This document shows, piece by piece, positions 11,761-24,482 of a DNA stretch of 64,000 nt (position 1 is its first letter; each line of letters starts with the position of its first letter). The notes below the pieces were generated by a model that saw only the letters and a list, made by a program, of their open reading frames with translations, had not been told where the DNA came from and searched no databases. This DNA comes from Epinephelus fuscoguttatus (lineage: Eukaryota > Chordata > Actinopteri > Perciformes > Serranidae): assembly GCF_011397635.1 (NCBI RefSeq), contig NC_064767.1, positions 1,753,001 to 1,817,000 on the forward strand. The letters are read 5' to 3'. The position numbers were made by a program, and so were the translations under genes.

Positions 11761-14700
11761 CTAGACATAATCCAGGGAACATTATGTTGGCCACCACAAC
11801 ATAATTGAGTAAAATTCTATAAACGGATAGTTTGCACATCCACAGCAGTCTGCTTGAGACAGCCTGAACAGACTGTAGCACTGCTGTGCATGCTGTGATT
11901 TTAAGGGTGCTGAAGCCGAACCTCAGCTGTGAGGACGGTGATATAACAAGCTGTGATCAGCAGTATTGATGGAGCGGGAGGAGGGCAGAGGAGTGGTCTG
12001 AGCCATCAATAACTCAGGGATCATTTGTCACCTCAGCCGGTGTGGTTAGGGTGGAATGAAGAGATAAAAAGCCAGTCAGAAATGTGTCAACAAGCTTATC
12101 ATGAGATAAAGAAGAGGCTGTGTGTCTGTGATATTTTCAAGTGGATATGAGGTCACTTTAAACTGATGAGTCATGATGAGCGAGTGAATTTACAACGTAA
12201 AGGTTTGGAGTTTACACATTTAGTGAAACAGTGTTGAGCCTGTCTTTATTTTGGTGTTTGAATCAATATGAAATCCTTCTCGCTCTGCTCCCTCACGCAT
12301 CACTGTCTGCACCTTCTCCACCACAAACCTATGATCCTTTAATACTGAAGCCCTCTGTGTGTTTCTGCCTCACGCAGCAGGTACATTCATCACAGGCTGT
12401 CCTGCATTCATTTGATTGAAAGAAAGAAAAACAACCTCCACCCTCATATCGAGCTGGGCGTGTCTGTCTGGGTCCCTGTCAGCTGGGTTTAGAATCCGTC
12501 TCTGTTGTTTCTACACTTGTAGAAAATAGACTTCTGTCCTCCCCGTCAGAACAGGTCGCTCAGTCTCTGTCTTCATTTCACCTTCTCTACAAACAGCAGA
12601 TGATTTCTGAGAGAAGCTTTAATCACATAAAACTCTGCACAGAGTGGCCTCAGAGTCTGACTGTGTGTTTGAACCAGGGTTCACCTGTTCAACACTGGGG
12701 GGCCATTTTGATTTATACCTTCTGTGATCCAGTGGTGGGAGGGAACTCCACCAAGGAGAATATTTTAACAACACCCTATACTACTACACATACTATACTG
12801 TGACTTGGTTAGGGATTAGTTAGGTTTACTCATGACAACATCTTCGGTTTATTTTTTGGTCATTTAGGTCTTATGGCACAGTGAACGAGAGACAAAAGGA
12901 AGAACCTCTGAAGTGGTCCTAAAGTCAGAATATCTATTCCTTGATCATTCATATTCCTTTAATCTGTGAGTGGCCAACAATCAAAAAGAATCAAAAGTGT
13001 TTTTCATTAAAAATTAATCCTAAATTGTGAATATTGTTGTGTGAAGCTACCTGTGCATGCTAACCACGCTGACCAAAGTGACCACAGTTAAATATTTTTC
13101 TTGCCTTTGTGTCGTCGGGTTGTTTTCTTACCTTGCTGGCTACAAAATAAAAGCATCTCTGAGCTTTGCTGTGTATTTGTCACCGACAGACAGCCTCCAG
13201 AGTACAGCGTGCACTCTCAGTTTAGAAGGCCAAGGAGCTCTTGTCGTGTATCTCTGCAGCCACCGTATGTACTGCAAACTCTGAAGGCTGTTTTCTCTGA
13301 ATCACAGCTCAGTGAGCGTCATCAGATAATGTGACCTATTTTGTGTCATATTTGGAGTAAAAAAACATCAATAGAAAGCTGAGAATCTCCTTATTTTAAC
13401 AGTGTATAAAGCTCAACTTAATTTTTTAATCAAGATATTGCTGGGGCATTTTGATTTGAATATGGGGGGTGAGTGTTCCCTCAGTAAATATTATGCTTAC
13501 AGCCAAGGTGCTCACAATTCAATGTGAGTGTCTTTCACCAGCGGGCCCTGACACATGGACATCATACAGGAGACGACTGTTGCACAGTTATGGCTTTTTA
13601 AACAGATCATTTATGAGGTCTTTCTTTAAAGAGGCTTTACAGTATAAAAGCATGCCCCTGCAGAGAGACATCAAAAGTCTAGTCAAAGCAGAAGCCTCTG
13701 AGATGCACCTGCAGAAACAATAAGGAGCGTCCTCAGTGCAGTCTTCCAACAGCAGATATTTTGTGTTTTGTGAATCCCCCACACGAGCCGTGGAAACATT
13801 CAGCAGTCTGTCTGAGAGGAAACACAGGGGAACAAAGCAACCGGTGGAAAGTCAAAGTATTGATCTGTCTCTCCACTGAAACATAAAAACCGGCGCGTCC
13901 TCAGTTACTGCCAGTGTGAATTTGGGCATTAACTCAAACAGTTGTCTGTGACTGTGTGACCTCCAGAGCTTCAGCCCACACCAAACTTCAGAACTGTGAT
14001 CAGACTAAGCTTCGCAGATTGTGCTGAGAATTTAATGAGCCATTTCAGATTCTGGACCTGGCCGAGCAGATCACGCAGGATGGTTAGGAAAAACAGCTTT
14101 CTGTCTCTCGTCAGATCTTTGTTCTGATGTGAAGCTCTCTGACTGCGTGTCACTTCCTGCTTGGAACATAAGAAGTGTTGTTTCAAAAAATCTTTCATCA
14201 CCAAATCTACTTTATGGTTAGGAAACAAAGCTATCTTAGACTGAGATAAAGATCAAGGTTTGGGCTAAAATAAGTATCTGTGTTGCGTAACTTTATCTGT
14301 CACTATGTCACGTGCATCTACGCCCTGTGCGTCTCATACAGACTTTTAAGGCTACTTTGTGCATCAGAATCAGACACTGATGGATGGTGGAAACATTCAG
14401 TCACTGCCAGGTCAGGAAACATGTTAGCATGCTCCTTCCACCACCATCAAACCTCCAAAGGATCCGAACTCCATGTAGGCTGCCACCTCATCCTCGGGCT
14501 GCAAAGTTTCATGGCTGGAGTCCTCCACGTCGGTGACCAATGTGACCACGGGGTCAAAGGTTACACTGGTGTCACTGACTTTCAAAATAAAAGAAATTGT
14601 GGCTTGATAATAGTGATTTAGATGTCAACATAACAGCAACCACCGACTTTCACCCGGGAGGCTGGTGTTCACTCTTATATAAAGATTCACCCCCGTACAG

Positions 14701-16799
14701 TCGTCATGAATGTTGAAATTAGCTTTAGAGACCGAACTGTTTTTTTGGAGGGGTTTTAACCGGGCTGTAAACGCTCGCTCGTACTTCCATATTAGCTTCA
14801 TTTTTCAGCCTCGGATGTTGCAGCTTTGTTTCAGTTTCACTTTTACAATAATGCTAATGCTAATTTTGACTAGTAAAACACAGGCTTAAAACCATTAAAA
14901 CTAAACCTTCTAACCAAGAAAACGAACATCCGACTCCTTAGATGGTCCTTAAGTAGAACCAAATGCAGAACGAGACTTTTATAGGCAACCATAAAGTAAC
15001 AATCAACTTTCATCAGCTGAACACACACTGAAATAACTACAGCTACAGGTCCTTAAACATTCATAACTTTAAACCTAAATAACATTTAAATGAGTGAGTC
15101 ATATAAAAATCCAGCGCCGGAACAGTTGTCACAAATGTTGAAATTAGCCACAGAGACCAAAACTGTTTTTGTACCAGGCTGTAAACAAGTTTTTTTCTGC
15201 TGTAAAGTTGAGCATTTGAACATGGGGGTCTGTGGGGGTTGACTCGCCCTCAAGTGGCCATTAGAGGAACTGCAGGTTTTGGCTTTATTTGTCAGCCTCA
15301 GAGGCTGCTGCTCGTTGGAGACACTCGTGGAGATGCATTGTTATGGCAGCTGTGAGACAGACAGACTTTGAGGTGTCCACCTGTGACCACCCCAAGACAC
15401 ATGTTGATACCAGGTGTAAACAGGCTCACTGAAATGACGAGGATGTCACAGATGCATGATGAAATGACAGCCAGCAACAGTGTGGAGAATCTGAGGATAA
15501 TGACTGAGCTGTGCGTGCGTGTGTGTGTGTGTGTGGATGGATAATGTTGCCGGTGCTGGAGAACAGAGATCTGTGACAGTAAACTGTTTGATGTTGCGTT
15601 CAGGGAGCTGTCATGTCGCTCAGCCCTTTATGAAGGCTCATTTCCCCTCAGTGCCGTCCAGAGGCCAGCGAATAGCCAGAGAGCTCTACAGAGAGGAAGT
15701 AGCTGGGGGCCAGAGTGTCTGTGTGACTGTCATTAAATAAAGTGAGAGTGAAGCTGTGAGGAGAGAGACACCAATCAGATGGAAGAGCTGCATTCAAGCT
15801 CCACGTGTTGGTAAGTGTCCAGCTCAGTGTCACCGTGATGGGGACAATGCTGGGTGAAGATGAGGATGCTGTAGGAGTCAGGTCAGACTGTACGAGGGTG
15901 GTGATGTCAGCAGGGTAAAGAGATTCAGATTGGCTAGGAGCTCCTGAGAGTCACATCACTGCTGAAGATGTAAGGAAGATGTGACTATATCTGAGTGTGA
16001 TGTTTTTGTCTCCACACACCTGGTTGTCTTTAGGTTTCAGAGACATTCAGTGAATGCACAGACGTAATTCTGGACACTGAGCAGCTGAACTAAATGAATA
16101 AATCCTCTCAACTGAGCTGAAAGACACTTCCCCTCCAAACTGTGATTTCCTCCGCATGTAAACTAGAGTTTACTTCATCTGAACTGGAGCTGACCTCTCT
16201 CTGTGCCTCTGAATGGAAGCTGATTTTCGGAGCTGAAGTGGGTCTCATCAGCTCTCTTAACATTCAGCTCTGCCATCAGGAGAGTGAGTGATGATGATGA
16301 CAACCCCGACCATTACAGGGGATGACAAGTGTCTAAATGAACAACCTGTTCACATCTCCCCTCTGATGCCACCTCTGTGTCTCTGTTACTCTGCGTGTCT
16401 CCCTGCAGACGCTGCTGCTTCTCTCCTGAAGAAGAATAATGACATTATTAATTAGCACCCGGTCAGGGAGGAAACCCCGTCCTGCTGCAGAGGACCATCG
16501 AAGCATCACGGCAGAGCTGAGCTCACATCAGTGAAAACAGTTATGTTGCTTTTTGTCTCTGAAAAATCAACCATGGATCAAATTACATCACACACTTAAA
16601 ATGATGGAGATACAGCTACACATTAGGAGCAAATTTATACATTCGAAAGACTTTAAGCCAATTAATTGATGAATTTATTTCTTTTGTGAAAACACGCCTG
16701 AGGTTAGTTCAGGTGAATCCACAGGTTTAACACGTTCACACCTGCTGCAGGTACAAAAACCACTCGGTTATGGTGAGGAAAAGATTTGATTTTAGCTTA
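11761..16799. other. Non-coding, no recognised gene
   Basis: Five kilobases of mostly unique-looking sequence. 14460-15180 contains two similar fragments (AGCGCC/AACAGTTGTCACAAATGTT and GTACAGTCGTCATGAATGTTG) from a dispersed repeat. No coding exon with conserved protein was recognised. Confidence 0.55.
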
Positions 16800-17131
16800 A
16801 AACCCTGCGTTTGGTGCTACAGAAGTCGTGAAAAGCAAGGAGGGGTCAGGGAAACCACCCAGGATTGGTGGCTCGCACCCTGCTGAGAAACGTCCCTGAG
16901 GGTCGGTAAAACCGCCTAGGATCAGTGGCTCAAACACCGCTTTGAAATGCTGCAAAGGGTCGGTACAACCACCCAGGATTGGTGGCTTAGATGCCGCTAA
17001 GCAATGCCACTTAACTTCAGTAATCATCCAGGATCGGTGGCTCCAATGCTGCGAGGAAATGCCAGTAAGGGTCAGTAAAACACCACTGAGAAGGGCTGGT
17101 AAAACCATTTAGGATCAGTGGCTCCAATGCA
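16800..17131. repeat. 57-bp degenerate minisatellite
   Basis: CC(C/T)AGGAT(T/C)GGTGGCTC-like cores recur at about 16858, 16915, 16972, 17028 and 17110. The 57-bp spacing is 19 codons, which is why a minus-strand frame stays open with a PPILGGFTDP-like repeat. It resumes at 17538-17605 after the SINE. I see no sign of a real gene. Confidence 0.8.
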
Positions 17132-17537
17132 GGGCGGCACGGTGGTGTGGTGGTTAGCACTGTCGCCTCACAGCAAGAGGGTTCCCGGTTCGATCCCGGG
17201 TGTGGGAGCCCTTCTGTGCAGAGCCTGCATGTTCTCCCTGTGTCAGCGTGGGTTTCCTCCAGGTGCTCTGACATGTTCTCCCTGTGTCAGCGTGGGTTTC
17301 CTCCAGGTGCTCCAGCTTCCTCCCACAGTCCAAAGACATGCAGGTTAATTGGTGACTCTAAATTGTCCGTAGGTGTGAATGTGAGTGTGAATGGTTGTCT
17401 GTCTCTATGTGTCAGCCCTGTGATAGTCTGGTGACCTGTCCAGGGTGAACCCTGCCTCTCACCCAGTGTCAACTGGGATAGGCTCCGCCCCCCACGACCC
17501 TCAAGAGGATGAAGCAGTTAGAAGATGAATGGATTGA
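17132..17537 (+). mobile_element. tRNA-derived SINE with target duplication
   Basis: The head GGGCGGCACGGTGGTG...GTGGTTAGC and the perfect B box GGTTCGATCCC (17187-17197) are a tRNA-type pol III promoter. The tail contains AGTCCAAAGACATGCAGG and GGGATAGGCTCC, common in fish SINEs. Flanks TGGCTCCAATGC (17120-17131) and TGGCTGCAATGC (17538-17549) form a 12-bp duplication with one mismatch. A 44-bp internal tandem duplication spans 17229-17316. Confidence 0.88.
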
Positions 17538-17605
17538 TGGCTGCAATGCTGCTACAGTAGGAAATGTCGTGGACGGTTAAAAGAATCATCCAGGATCCCA
17601 ACTAT

Positions 17606-18649
17606 TTTCTTCTGGCAGCTGGACTGGTTTGACATGATGAAGGATCCTTTTTGAATAGTGTTAAAGTCACTCCATCATTGAGTATTTTCATTGTGCCTTC
17701 TCAGACACAACCTGACCCGACTCTGCTGTTGAACGTGCATGTTTAATTCAATGGACCACATATGATGGACGGTATCTCCACACTGGTTTATATTCAACAT
17801 ATTCTCAACTTCACCGTCACTGTTCAGCTGCTGCTTTGAGAGAAAATAAAAAAGTTTCTATCTGATTGAATCAGTTGAACTTTGACCTTGTGATTGTATA
17901 TTTAATTCAGTAAATCATAAATGATGTAGAACGTCTCACTTTCTGAGAAAACACAGAGCTCTCTGTGGAACAGGAACGCCTCTAACTAAACATAATATGT
18001 ATAATACATTCTGTGTACTTCTCCACTGGCCAACAGACAAGTGCTATAAAAGGCTGCTCTCTCTGGGGGATTAATTACACACTGGTATTTGCTCCCGTCA
18101 GTTTGAAATATCTCACTTTATTATTAATTATCAGACAGCTGTCGGCCTGCAGGCCTGTGACATAACAACAATGAAAATCAGTGAGGGTGCTCTGAAATTA
18201 AAATCAGTCCTTGCTTATCACGATCTTAGAGCTCCTGTATAAACACACGCACAAAGGTTAGTGTGGTTTTGTCTCTTCTTTACATAAAGCGCCATCAAAC
18301 TCGTATCAGTGATTCAAATGTGTGCAGAAGATGGTGCAGCAGTGGTTTCCTGTTCCTCAGGACCTCGGCTCTTTCATTCTTCCAATCAAAACAGGACGTG
18401 TGTAACACCAAGGACCATGACTGTGAACACGTCACAGAGCTCTGACAGAATCAGTGTAAATGTGAGGTCACAGGACGCTGCGGGTTAGCAGTAGTTTTAC
18501 AAACTGTGCGTCTGAAGATCAGCTCAGCATGAGAGCAAACCAGACGACCCCCGCGATGATCAGAGGAGAATTTGGACCAACCAGAACGGTCAGTTTGCTG
18601 ATCAGAGGGGCATTTAGTCAAGTCAACATTTAAAAACAATGATTATAAA
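17606..18649. other. Non-coding, no recognised feature
   Basis: Nothing I can support beyond background sequence. Confidence 0.55.
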
Positions 18650-20000
18650 ATACTAAAATATTAAAACCACTGAGAGCAGCCACAGGAACATGCTGTAGGT
18701 CTTGACTCTTGAGGGGGACCTTTCAAGTGAGTCAGAAAAGCTATTCCAAAACTTTGGAGCTTTCTCACCAAACCATCGTCTCCCTTGCCCCCTAGCCTCG
18801 ATCGAGGGACAGTTAAAAAATATTCTGAGGATCTAAGAGGCCTCGAGCTTGAGTAGCTGCAGAGAAGTTCTGAAATAGGAGTGCCGGCCCATGTGTGGAT
18901 TTAAAAACAAATTAAAGAACCTTGAAATTAATCCTGTATTTGAGAGGAAGGCTGTGCAGGGATCTTCCTTTTTCTGGTACCAATTAGAAGACTACCTGTG
19001 GCACTCTGCACCAGCTGCAGGTGAGACTGTCACAGTTTCATCCTCCCTGTCTCCCCTCCTATCCCTCTGCCTCAGTAATTTTCCACTCTACCTGCCAGCC
19101 ACTCCCACCTAATCAGCCCAACTACCCTCACCTGCAAGCTCAGCTGCAGCTCATTTCCAATCAGCCCTGCATATAAGCCTCTCCAGCACTCTCACCTTTG
19201 CCAGATTGTTCTACTGCATCCATACGAGACTTTCCAGCACTCATTACCTGCCTGATCTCGTGTTGCTGACCTTGTCTGCCTCCCGGTGAACTTAGCTGCC
19301 TTCTGTCCTCGACCACGTGCTCTGCCTCAGTGTTTCTGGCATCTGTCGTTTCTCCTGGCTTCGACTCCTCCGCCGGGCCCCGGCTCCTCTGCTGCTCACT
19401 CCTCGTCGGCACCTCTGCATCATCGGCTGGCTCTTCCGGCTCTGGACACCTCGCCTCGGCTACCTCATCTCCAGTACGCCCCTTACCTTTACTCCTGGCT
19501 GCTAAAGAACTGAACTGTATGGGATGCCCCCCCCCCCCACCCTTGGCCTTGTGGCCGGGTTCAGCTTAATCCCCTCCTCAAGCCTGAGACCCAGAGACTG
19601 TGTGTGGGTTATTAGTCTGAAGATTGATTGAACTGAGTTTATTCATCTGCTTGAGTTCCTGTTTTGCTGCGGTAATAATAAAGGTCATTACCAACTGTTC
19701 CCGATTTTCAGTGTACTGCTTTTGGGTCCAAATTACACCCGTTCCAGAGACAAAGAACTAGCCAACACCCATGTACAGTGAGTTTTAATAGCCTTGATGA
19801 GATGAATGTAGCAGTAACATTAAGTTGGTGTAGGAATCTTCCTTGGCTGAAAATAGCAACCTTTTATGTTCATGACAGTTTGAAACTGGATGTCAGATTT
19901 TAGTACAGAGTCAGCGATGATACCAGGATTCTTGGCACTGGTATGAAGGTTCAAAGTAAATGGACCTAAGTTTTTGGGGATAAAAGAGTTCCTTCTGTCT
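18650..20000. repeat. Older dispersed repeat interrupted by the solo LTR
   Basis: The left part (about 18690-19027) has GCTATTCCAAAACTTTGGAGC, GATTTAAAAACAAATTAA and GCACCAGCTGCAGGTGAGAC. The right part (19752-20000) continues with CTAGCCAACACCC and a glutamine-poor non-coding stretch. Removing the LTR and one GAGAC joins the two parts smoothly. Similar sequences are abundant in fish genomes. Confidence 0.65.
19028..19746 (+). mobile_element. Solo LTR with 5-bp target duplication
   Basis: A 719-bp segment begins TGTCACAG and ends CGTTCCA. It is flanked by GAGAC on both sides (19023-19027, 19747-19751). It has a TATA-like ATATAAG near 19171, a (C)n tract near 19530 and AATAAA at 19677-19682, the usual U3-R-U5 order of a Gypsy-type LTR. 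No internal retroviral genes follow, so it is a recombination remnant. The family was not identified. Confidence 0.85.
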
Positions 20001-20044
20001 TGTTATCGTTCAACTGAGTGCAGTGGGGGAAAATGATCTGCCAG

Positions 20045-20560
20045 TGGGTTCCTTAAAACCTTTCTACAGACTGAGATTTGATCAATCTTACGAGTTCAGT
20101 GCAGCTACACTGCAACGTGAATCTAAACACGGGTACGACATCAACTTTGATGTTTGCAGACGCTGCGATGACAACGCCGACTGAATCGCAGGCTACGATG
20201 TAGGCAGGCTGATCTGACCTGGCCTCCAAATTACCCTGATCCAATTCTGATCGAGTATCGGTGTGACATGCTGATACCCCACCTAACAACCTACAGGACT
20301 CAAAGGAACTGCCACCAATGCCCTGGTGCCAGACGCCACAGGACACCTCCAGAGGTCCTGTGTCCATGCCTTGACAGGTCAGAGCCAAGTGTGATACAAG
20401 CAGGGCCCTCTGTGGATTGGGTGTACATCTTGGGTACCAGCCCGCTCCACAAATGCTCAGTCAGATTTGGATCTGGGGAATGTGGAGACCAGGTCGATGC
20501 CTTGAGCTCTGTCATATTTCTTGGGCCATTCAGGTGTACTGCTTTAGATCCACAGCAGCA
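20045..20560. repeat. Dispersed repeat, related to 60955-61085
   Basis: 20060-20190 and 60960-61085 share ATCAATCTTA(C/T)(G/A)AGTTCAGTGCAGC, GATGT(T/A)TGCAGAC and GACTGAATC. The following part (20215-20560) has translated phrases such as CQTPQDTSRGPVSMP, which resemble the region beyond the DDE domain of Tc1-like relics. It is full of stops. Confidence 0.5.
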
Positions 20561-21189
20561 GAACTAAATGACGATTAAGATTTGGTTCTGAATGAAGAGA
20601 ACCAAAATTCCTGAACTCTTTAGGATGAATCATCTGAAACGCTCAGTACAGGACGGTTTCCTCACATGTTGTCAGCCCCACTGAAGAACTGTGAACAGAC
20701 TGGTTTAAATGCAGACCTGCTGAAGTCAAACCCCTCTCACTGTTAACTGGACATTAACATTGTTCATCTTCCACAAATGCTTTGACTTCAGACATTGTGT
20801 CTTTTTTTCCACAGGATGCGATGTCAGCCTATGAAAAGCTCCCGGGGACAATCGACAGCCTGCAGCAGTAAACTCTCATTTGCTATTCTGGTTGTGCCCA
20901 GAATTAATCTGAGCTCTTTAACTCTGCTGTTTGTGTCTCATTTCAAAGGTATGTGTGATGTGGTGTTTTTTTTTTTATTGATCAGCCGTCTGGTTTTACA
21001 CTTTAGCAGCTTATTAAGATTCTGTCTTTGTCAGATAACTGTCTGATGTGGTCATGTGTGCTGCTGGTGAAAATGTGATGCTGAGACTTGATTAATGATA
21101 ACTGTAATCCTTCAAGCAACCAAGAGAAAGGAGAACTATGCAACCTTTTTCCGTAAACATGTTTGGCATTTGCAAAATCCAACCTGTTC

Positions 21190-21605
21190 TCATGCCGAAG
21201 TCATCGAAAATCCGCGCTTGGTCAGTGACTTCTGGCGTCAGACACCAACGAAGAAAGACATCCTTTCATGTCAGCATGTACGCGGCCAGTTGCAGGCTAA
21301 GCGGCGTCAGTCGGACAACAACGAAAGTTAAGGCAGTGGGCGTCCTACAAGGGCAGGTGGGAGGGTCCAACAACCACTGACTTTCACTCATGGGTCAGTA
21401 AGACTGTAAACCCAGCCATGTGCTTTTGTTGTTGAAGGAAAGAAATGTCAATCCACGGTGTTGTATCGACGTAGTGCTTTTATTTTGAAAGAGACTGTAT
21501 CAAACTGTACATTTCCTGTGAAAACAGAAGTGTATTTTGAAAACAGACAATGCATGTAACAGGCTGAAGTTGACACGGCGTCCCAGAACGTCAACAACCA
21601 ACAAA
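21190..21605. repeat. Dispersed element with GTTGTATCGACGT end, copy 2
   Basis: The left part (21215-21465) matches copy 1 directly. The right part (21470-21590) matches 5365-5485 in reverse complement (for example AACAGACAATGCATGTAACA). The internal segment is therefore flipped relative to copy 1. Confidence 0.7.
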
Positions 21606-22090
21606 AGTGTTGCATTTATATTATTGTTCAGTGTATTTCATCGACGCCATCTTTCCTGAAACAGTTCACCATCTAAGATTTGGAGGTGTTTAGTCCCAGT
21701 TGTAACAATTAGGAAAACATTTTGGCCTTTTCCTCTGCAGCTGCCCTTCTGCATGACATTTATATCACAGAGCGTCATGTAGGTGTCAGCAGCCATATGC
21801 AGCCTCATTATACTGCATGCACATTTTTTCAAAAGGTGAACATGTTGAGATGGAGTTTTTTATATCGACCTGTCGGCGGCATTTAGGCCGACCTCAGCGG
21901 CTCATTAAGATTCTGTCCTGATGAAATCAGCATGGTGATGATCTTGTCACTGTAGCAGCCCACACACATGAAGGATACTGTATATAACAATGTCATCTCT
22001 TCTAGTTTCCTTTGATCGATGTCTGTGAAAAGGCTGAAGCACGACACCTGCACTTTCTGTCTGCATTCTGATCTTAATGGATACATATTA

Positions 22091-22490
22091 CTGTACGTGA
22101 CGACCCTCTCTGCCCTGCCTGCCTTGTTGTGTTCTCCTTTGCAGGTAGCAGCGGGCGTGGCTGTGGGTAATCAGGGAAGTGGCAGCACCTGAGCTCAGTG
22201 AGCTTTTAAAAGCTCTGGCTGCTCACTGCTCTTTCTCTTCTCCTTCCTGAGGCAGCATTTGGTTTTGGGTTTGGTTTTATCTTAGTTTCTACACCCTACA
22301 ACATCATACGCATACATTGTTTCACTCATGCCCTCACCTACACCACTGACTTCACTGATTGCAAACGCCATGTTTACTTAGGTTCTTTTTTCTTATGTTT
22401 ATTCTTTAGTAAATAAAATCCTTTAATTGGCTTTCCTTCTGTATGTGTCTCCCTCTTTGTCATGGCCGTGCGGCCCGGTTCGTGACCGTA
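22091..22490 (+). mobile_element. Probable second solo LTR
   Basis: The promoter-like GAGCTTTTAAAAGCTC (about 22200), a pyrimidine-rich stretch and AATAAAATCC near 22415, ending in GGTTCGTGACC, resemble a short LTR. The ends are not certain: GTACGTGACG and GTTCGTGACC look like related termini and a 4-bp ATTA flank is possible. No internal region is present. Confidence 0.45.
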
Positions 22491-23143
22491 TTAGAGAATT
22501 TGAGCATGTTATCATTTTAACCATGATAGGGTGACAATTTGTGGAACACCTGAACATAAAGCTGCTGAAATTATTGTCCAGTACAGCTGTGGACATCACT
22601 TCAGCTTTGCACATTGAGTATCATGTTGAAGCTTCCCCAAGAGACTGATTCATTGATTTTCTATCAGGAAACACACTGAGAGCTGAAAGTTGAAGTGAGG
22701 TACTGCATTTCATCTACCCAGCTGCATTTGGTTTTGGGAAAATGGTCCCTGTCCCCTGATGGTAGAGGTGGGCTGTGTTGAAAAGAATGAGGTGTGTGTT
22801 AGATCTGATTGTGGCTGGTGTGCAAAACACTGAACAAAATATTGAATGAACAAATGGCACGCACAGTAAATCATTATTTACTGCTCGCAGGCTTTAAACA
22901 CTCCTTTTTTTTTTTTTTACATAACACTGAATATTTTCATCACAAAGTGTCGTGACATCGATGCAGCTGAATTAATCCCAGAACTGTTAACAGACAGATG
23001 ATGCTGAACCAGAACTTGGATATTGTCAGCATGTTGCTGAGGCCTAAAATGAGCAGCTTCTGCCATCTGGTGGAGAAACAGGAAGTCACAACCCAAACCC
23101 TCAGGACTTCTTTTCAAAGACAGTTGAAACAAAAGAAACACAC

Positions 23144-23632
23144 GTGCATGAGCGCAGGTTTTGTTTCAACATCAGAGGGGACACGTTTTCTGTCAGAGCC
23201 ACAAATTATTGGAACTCAGAACCAAGTGAGATCAGAAAGAGTCGCACCTTTACTGGCTTTAAAATCCAAGATAAAATCATGGCTAAAATCAACCCCATCA
23301 TGCACCCATCAATCATAAACTCAAACACCGGCTCATAATTCACTGGTTTGTAATCTTGTTGTTATTGTCGTGTCTTAACATTGTGATTTTATTGTTGCCA
23401 TTGTGTCTTAACAGTGTGAAACTTTGTTATTGTTGTTGTTGAAGATGCTATTTTGTGATTATGATCTGTTTTATATTTGTTTGTATTTGTGTGCGCTTGT
23501 TTGTTTTATACTATTCCTGTCTCTTTTCTGTTCCTGCTCAGGGACTACAGATGTAAATTAGCTAGTAGTTAACTCTGGTACAGCTGAGAGCTGTGCACTG
23601 TCCCTGTTAAATAAACAAATAAATAAATAAAT
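23144..23632 (+). pseudogene. 3' end of a non-LTR retrotransposon (CR1/L2-like)
   Basis: The frame at 23144-23338 reads HERRFCFN...FSVRATNYWNSEPSEIR...TFTGFK, matching the WNSLP-type C-terminus of LINE reverse-transcriptase proteins. Then comes a 3' UTR ending CTGTTAAATAAACAAATAAA with a short AAAT tail. It is 5'-truncated, as usual for LINEs, and non-functional. Confidence 0.7.
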
Positions 23633-23639
23633 AGTTTAG

Positions 23640-24100
23640 TTACTCATAGTTAGTCACTTCTCGCCAACACTCAGAGATGGGCAAAAATACATCAAAATGT
23701 ATTTTGATATAAAATACCCCTCAAATAAATGTATCAAAATAAAATACATGTAATTTGTATTTTCAAATACAGAAAATACTTTTTTTCTTTTTCTTTTTAG
23801 CAGTGACCCACAGCTCTATAGGTCTCTCTGTCGGTGGGTCCACAAAGCTTTTTGTGAATAACTCAAAAAGTCCTTGACCAAAAACGCTCAAAATTTACAC
23901 GCTGCAACTAGAGACCATGAGTAACTATACCAGAAAGAAAAGAACTGCCATGATTCATCCATTAATGGTGTGATAGTAGCAAATTTGGTCGCAGCTATTG
24001 CAGATTTGCACTTGTTAACGACACATGAGTGGCCTATACATGTCTCTCTTTCGTTGGCCAGTGGGATGGTAGTAGGGTTAGGCTATTTTGGTTCTTGAGA
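23640..24100. other. Non-coding; hAT-like fragment
   Basis: AGAGATGGGCAAAAATACATC (23671-23691) followed by repeated AAATAC words resembles a decayed fish MITE. The remainder is unassigned. Confidence 0.4.
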
Positions 24101-24441
24101 CCCAACCACTGACAACAACAGACAACTTTATTGATCCCACATGAGGGAAGTCATTTGTAGCATACTCATCCCAAGCATCAACCACAACAACATTGGAAAT
24201 TCCCATGTTATGCACAGTCCAGTAAAACAGACCACTAGGTCAGTGAAGGGCACATTTTTTTGCTTAAAAAAACATAGGTGAAAAAAATGTGCCCTTCACT
24301 GACCTAGTGGTCTGTTTTACTGGACTGTGCATAACATGGGAATTTCCAATGTTGTTGTGGTTGATGCTTGGGATGAGTATGCTACAAATGACTTCGCTCA
24401 TGTGGGATCAATAAAGTTGTCTGTTGTTGTCAGTGGTTGGG
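24101..24441. repeat. Large near-perfect foldback (inverted repeat)
   Basis: Arms 24101-24261 and 24281-24441 are each 161 bp and complementary except for one mismatch that I can find, around a 19-nt A/T-rich loop. Each arm carries the TTTATTGATCCCACATG motif found at the 3' ends of some fish retroelement tails. So this may be two head-to-head copies of a short element or a foldback MITE. It ends about 225 bp upstream of the CIAO2B start codon. Confidence 0.93.
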
Positions 24442-24482
24442 GTAACAATACTCAGTGTTGGCATTGTTACTCCTGTCACTAC

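Noticed and set aside
17150..17200. Functional tRNA gene
   Set aside because: Only the promoter-like boxes are present, in the head of a SINE with target duplication. There is no cloverleaf closure.
16797..17274. Minus-strand repeat protein with PPILGGFTDP units
   Set aside because: The 57-bp minisatellite period happens to be a multiple of three. The frame starts and ends within the array and a SINE interrupts it.
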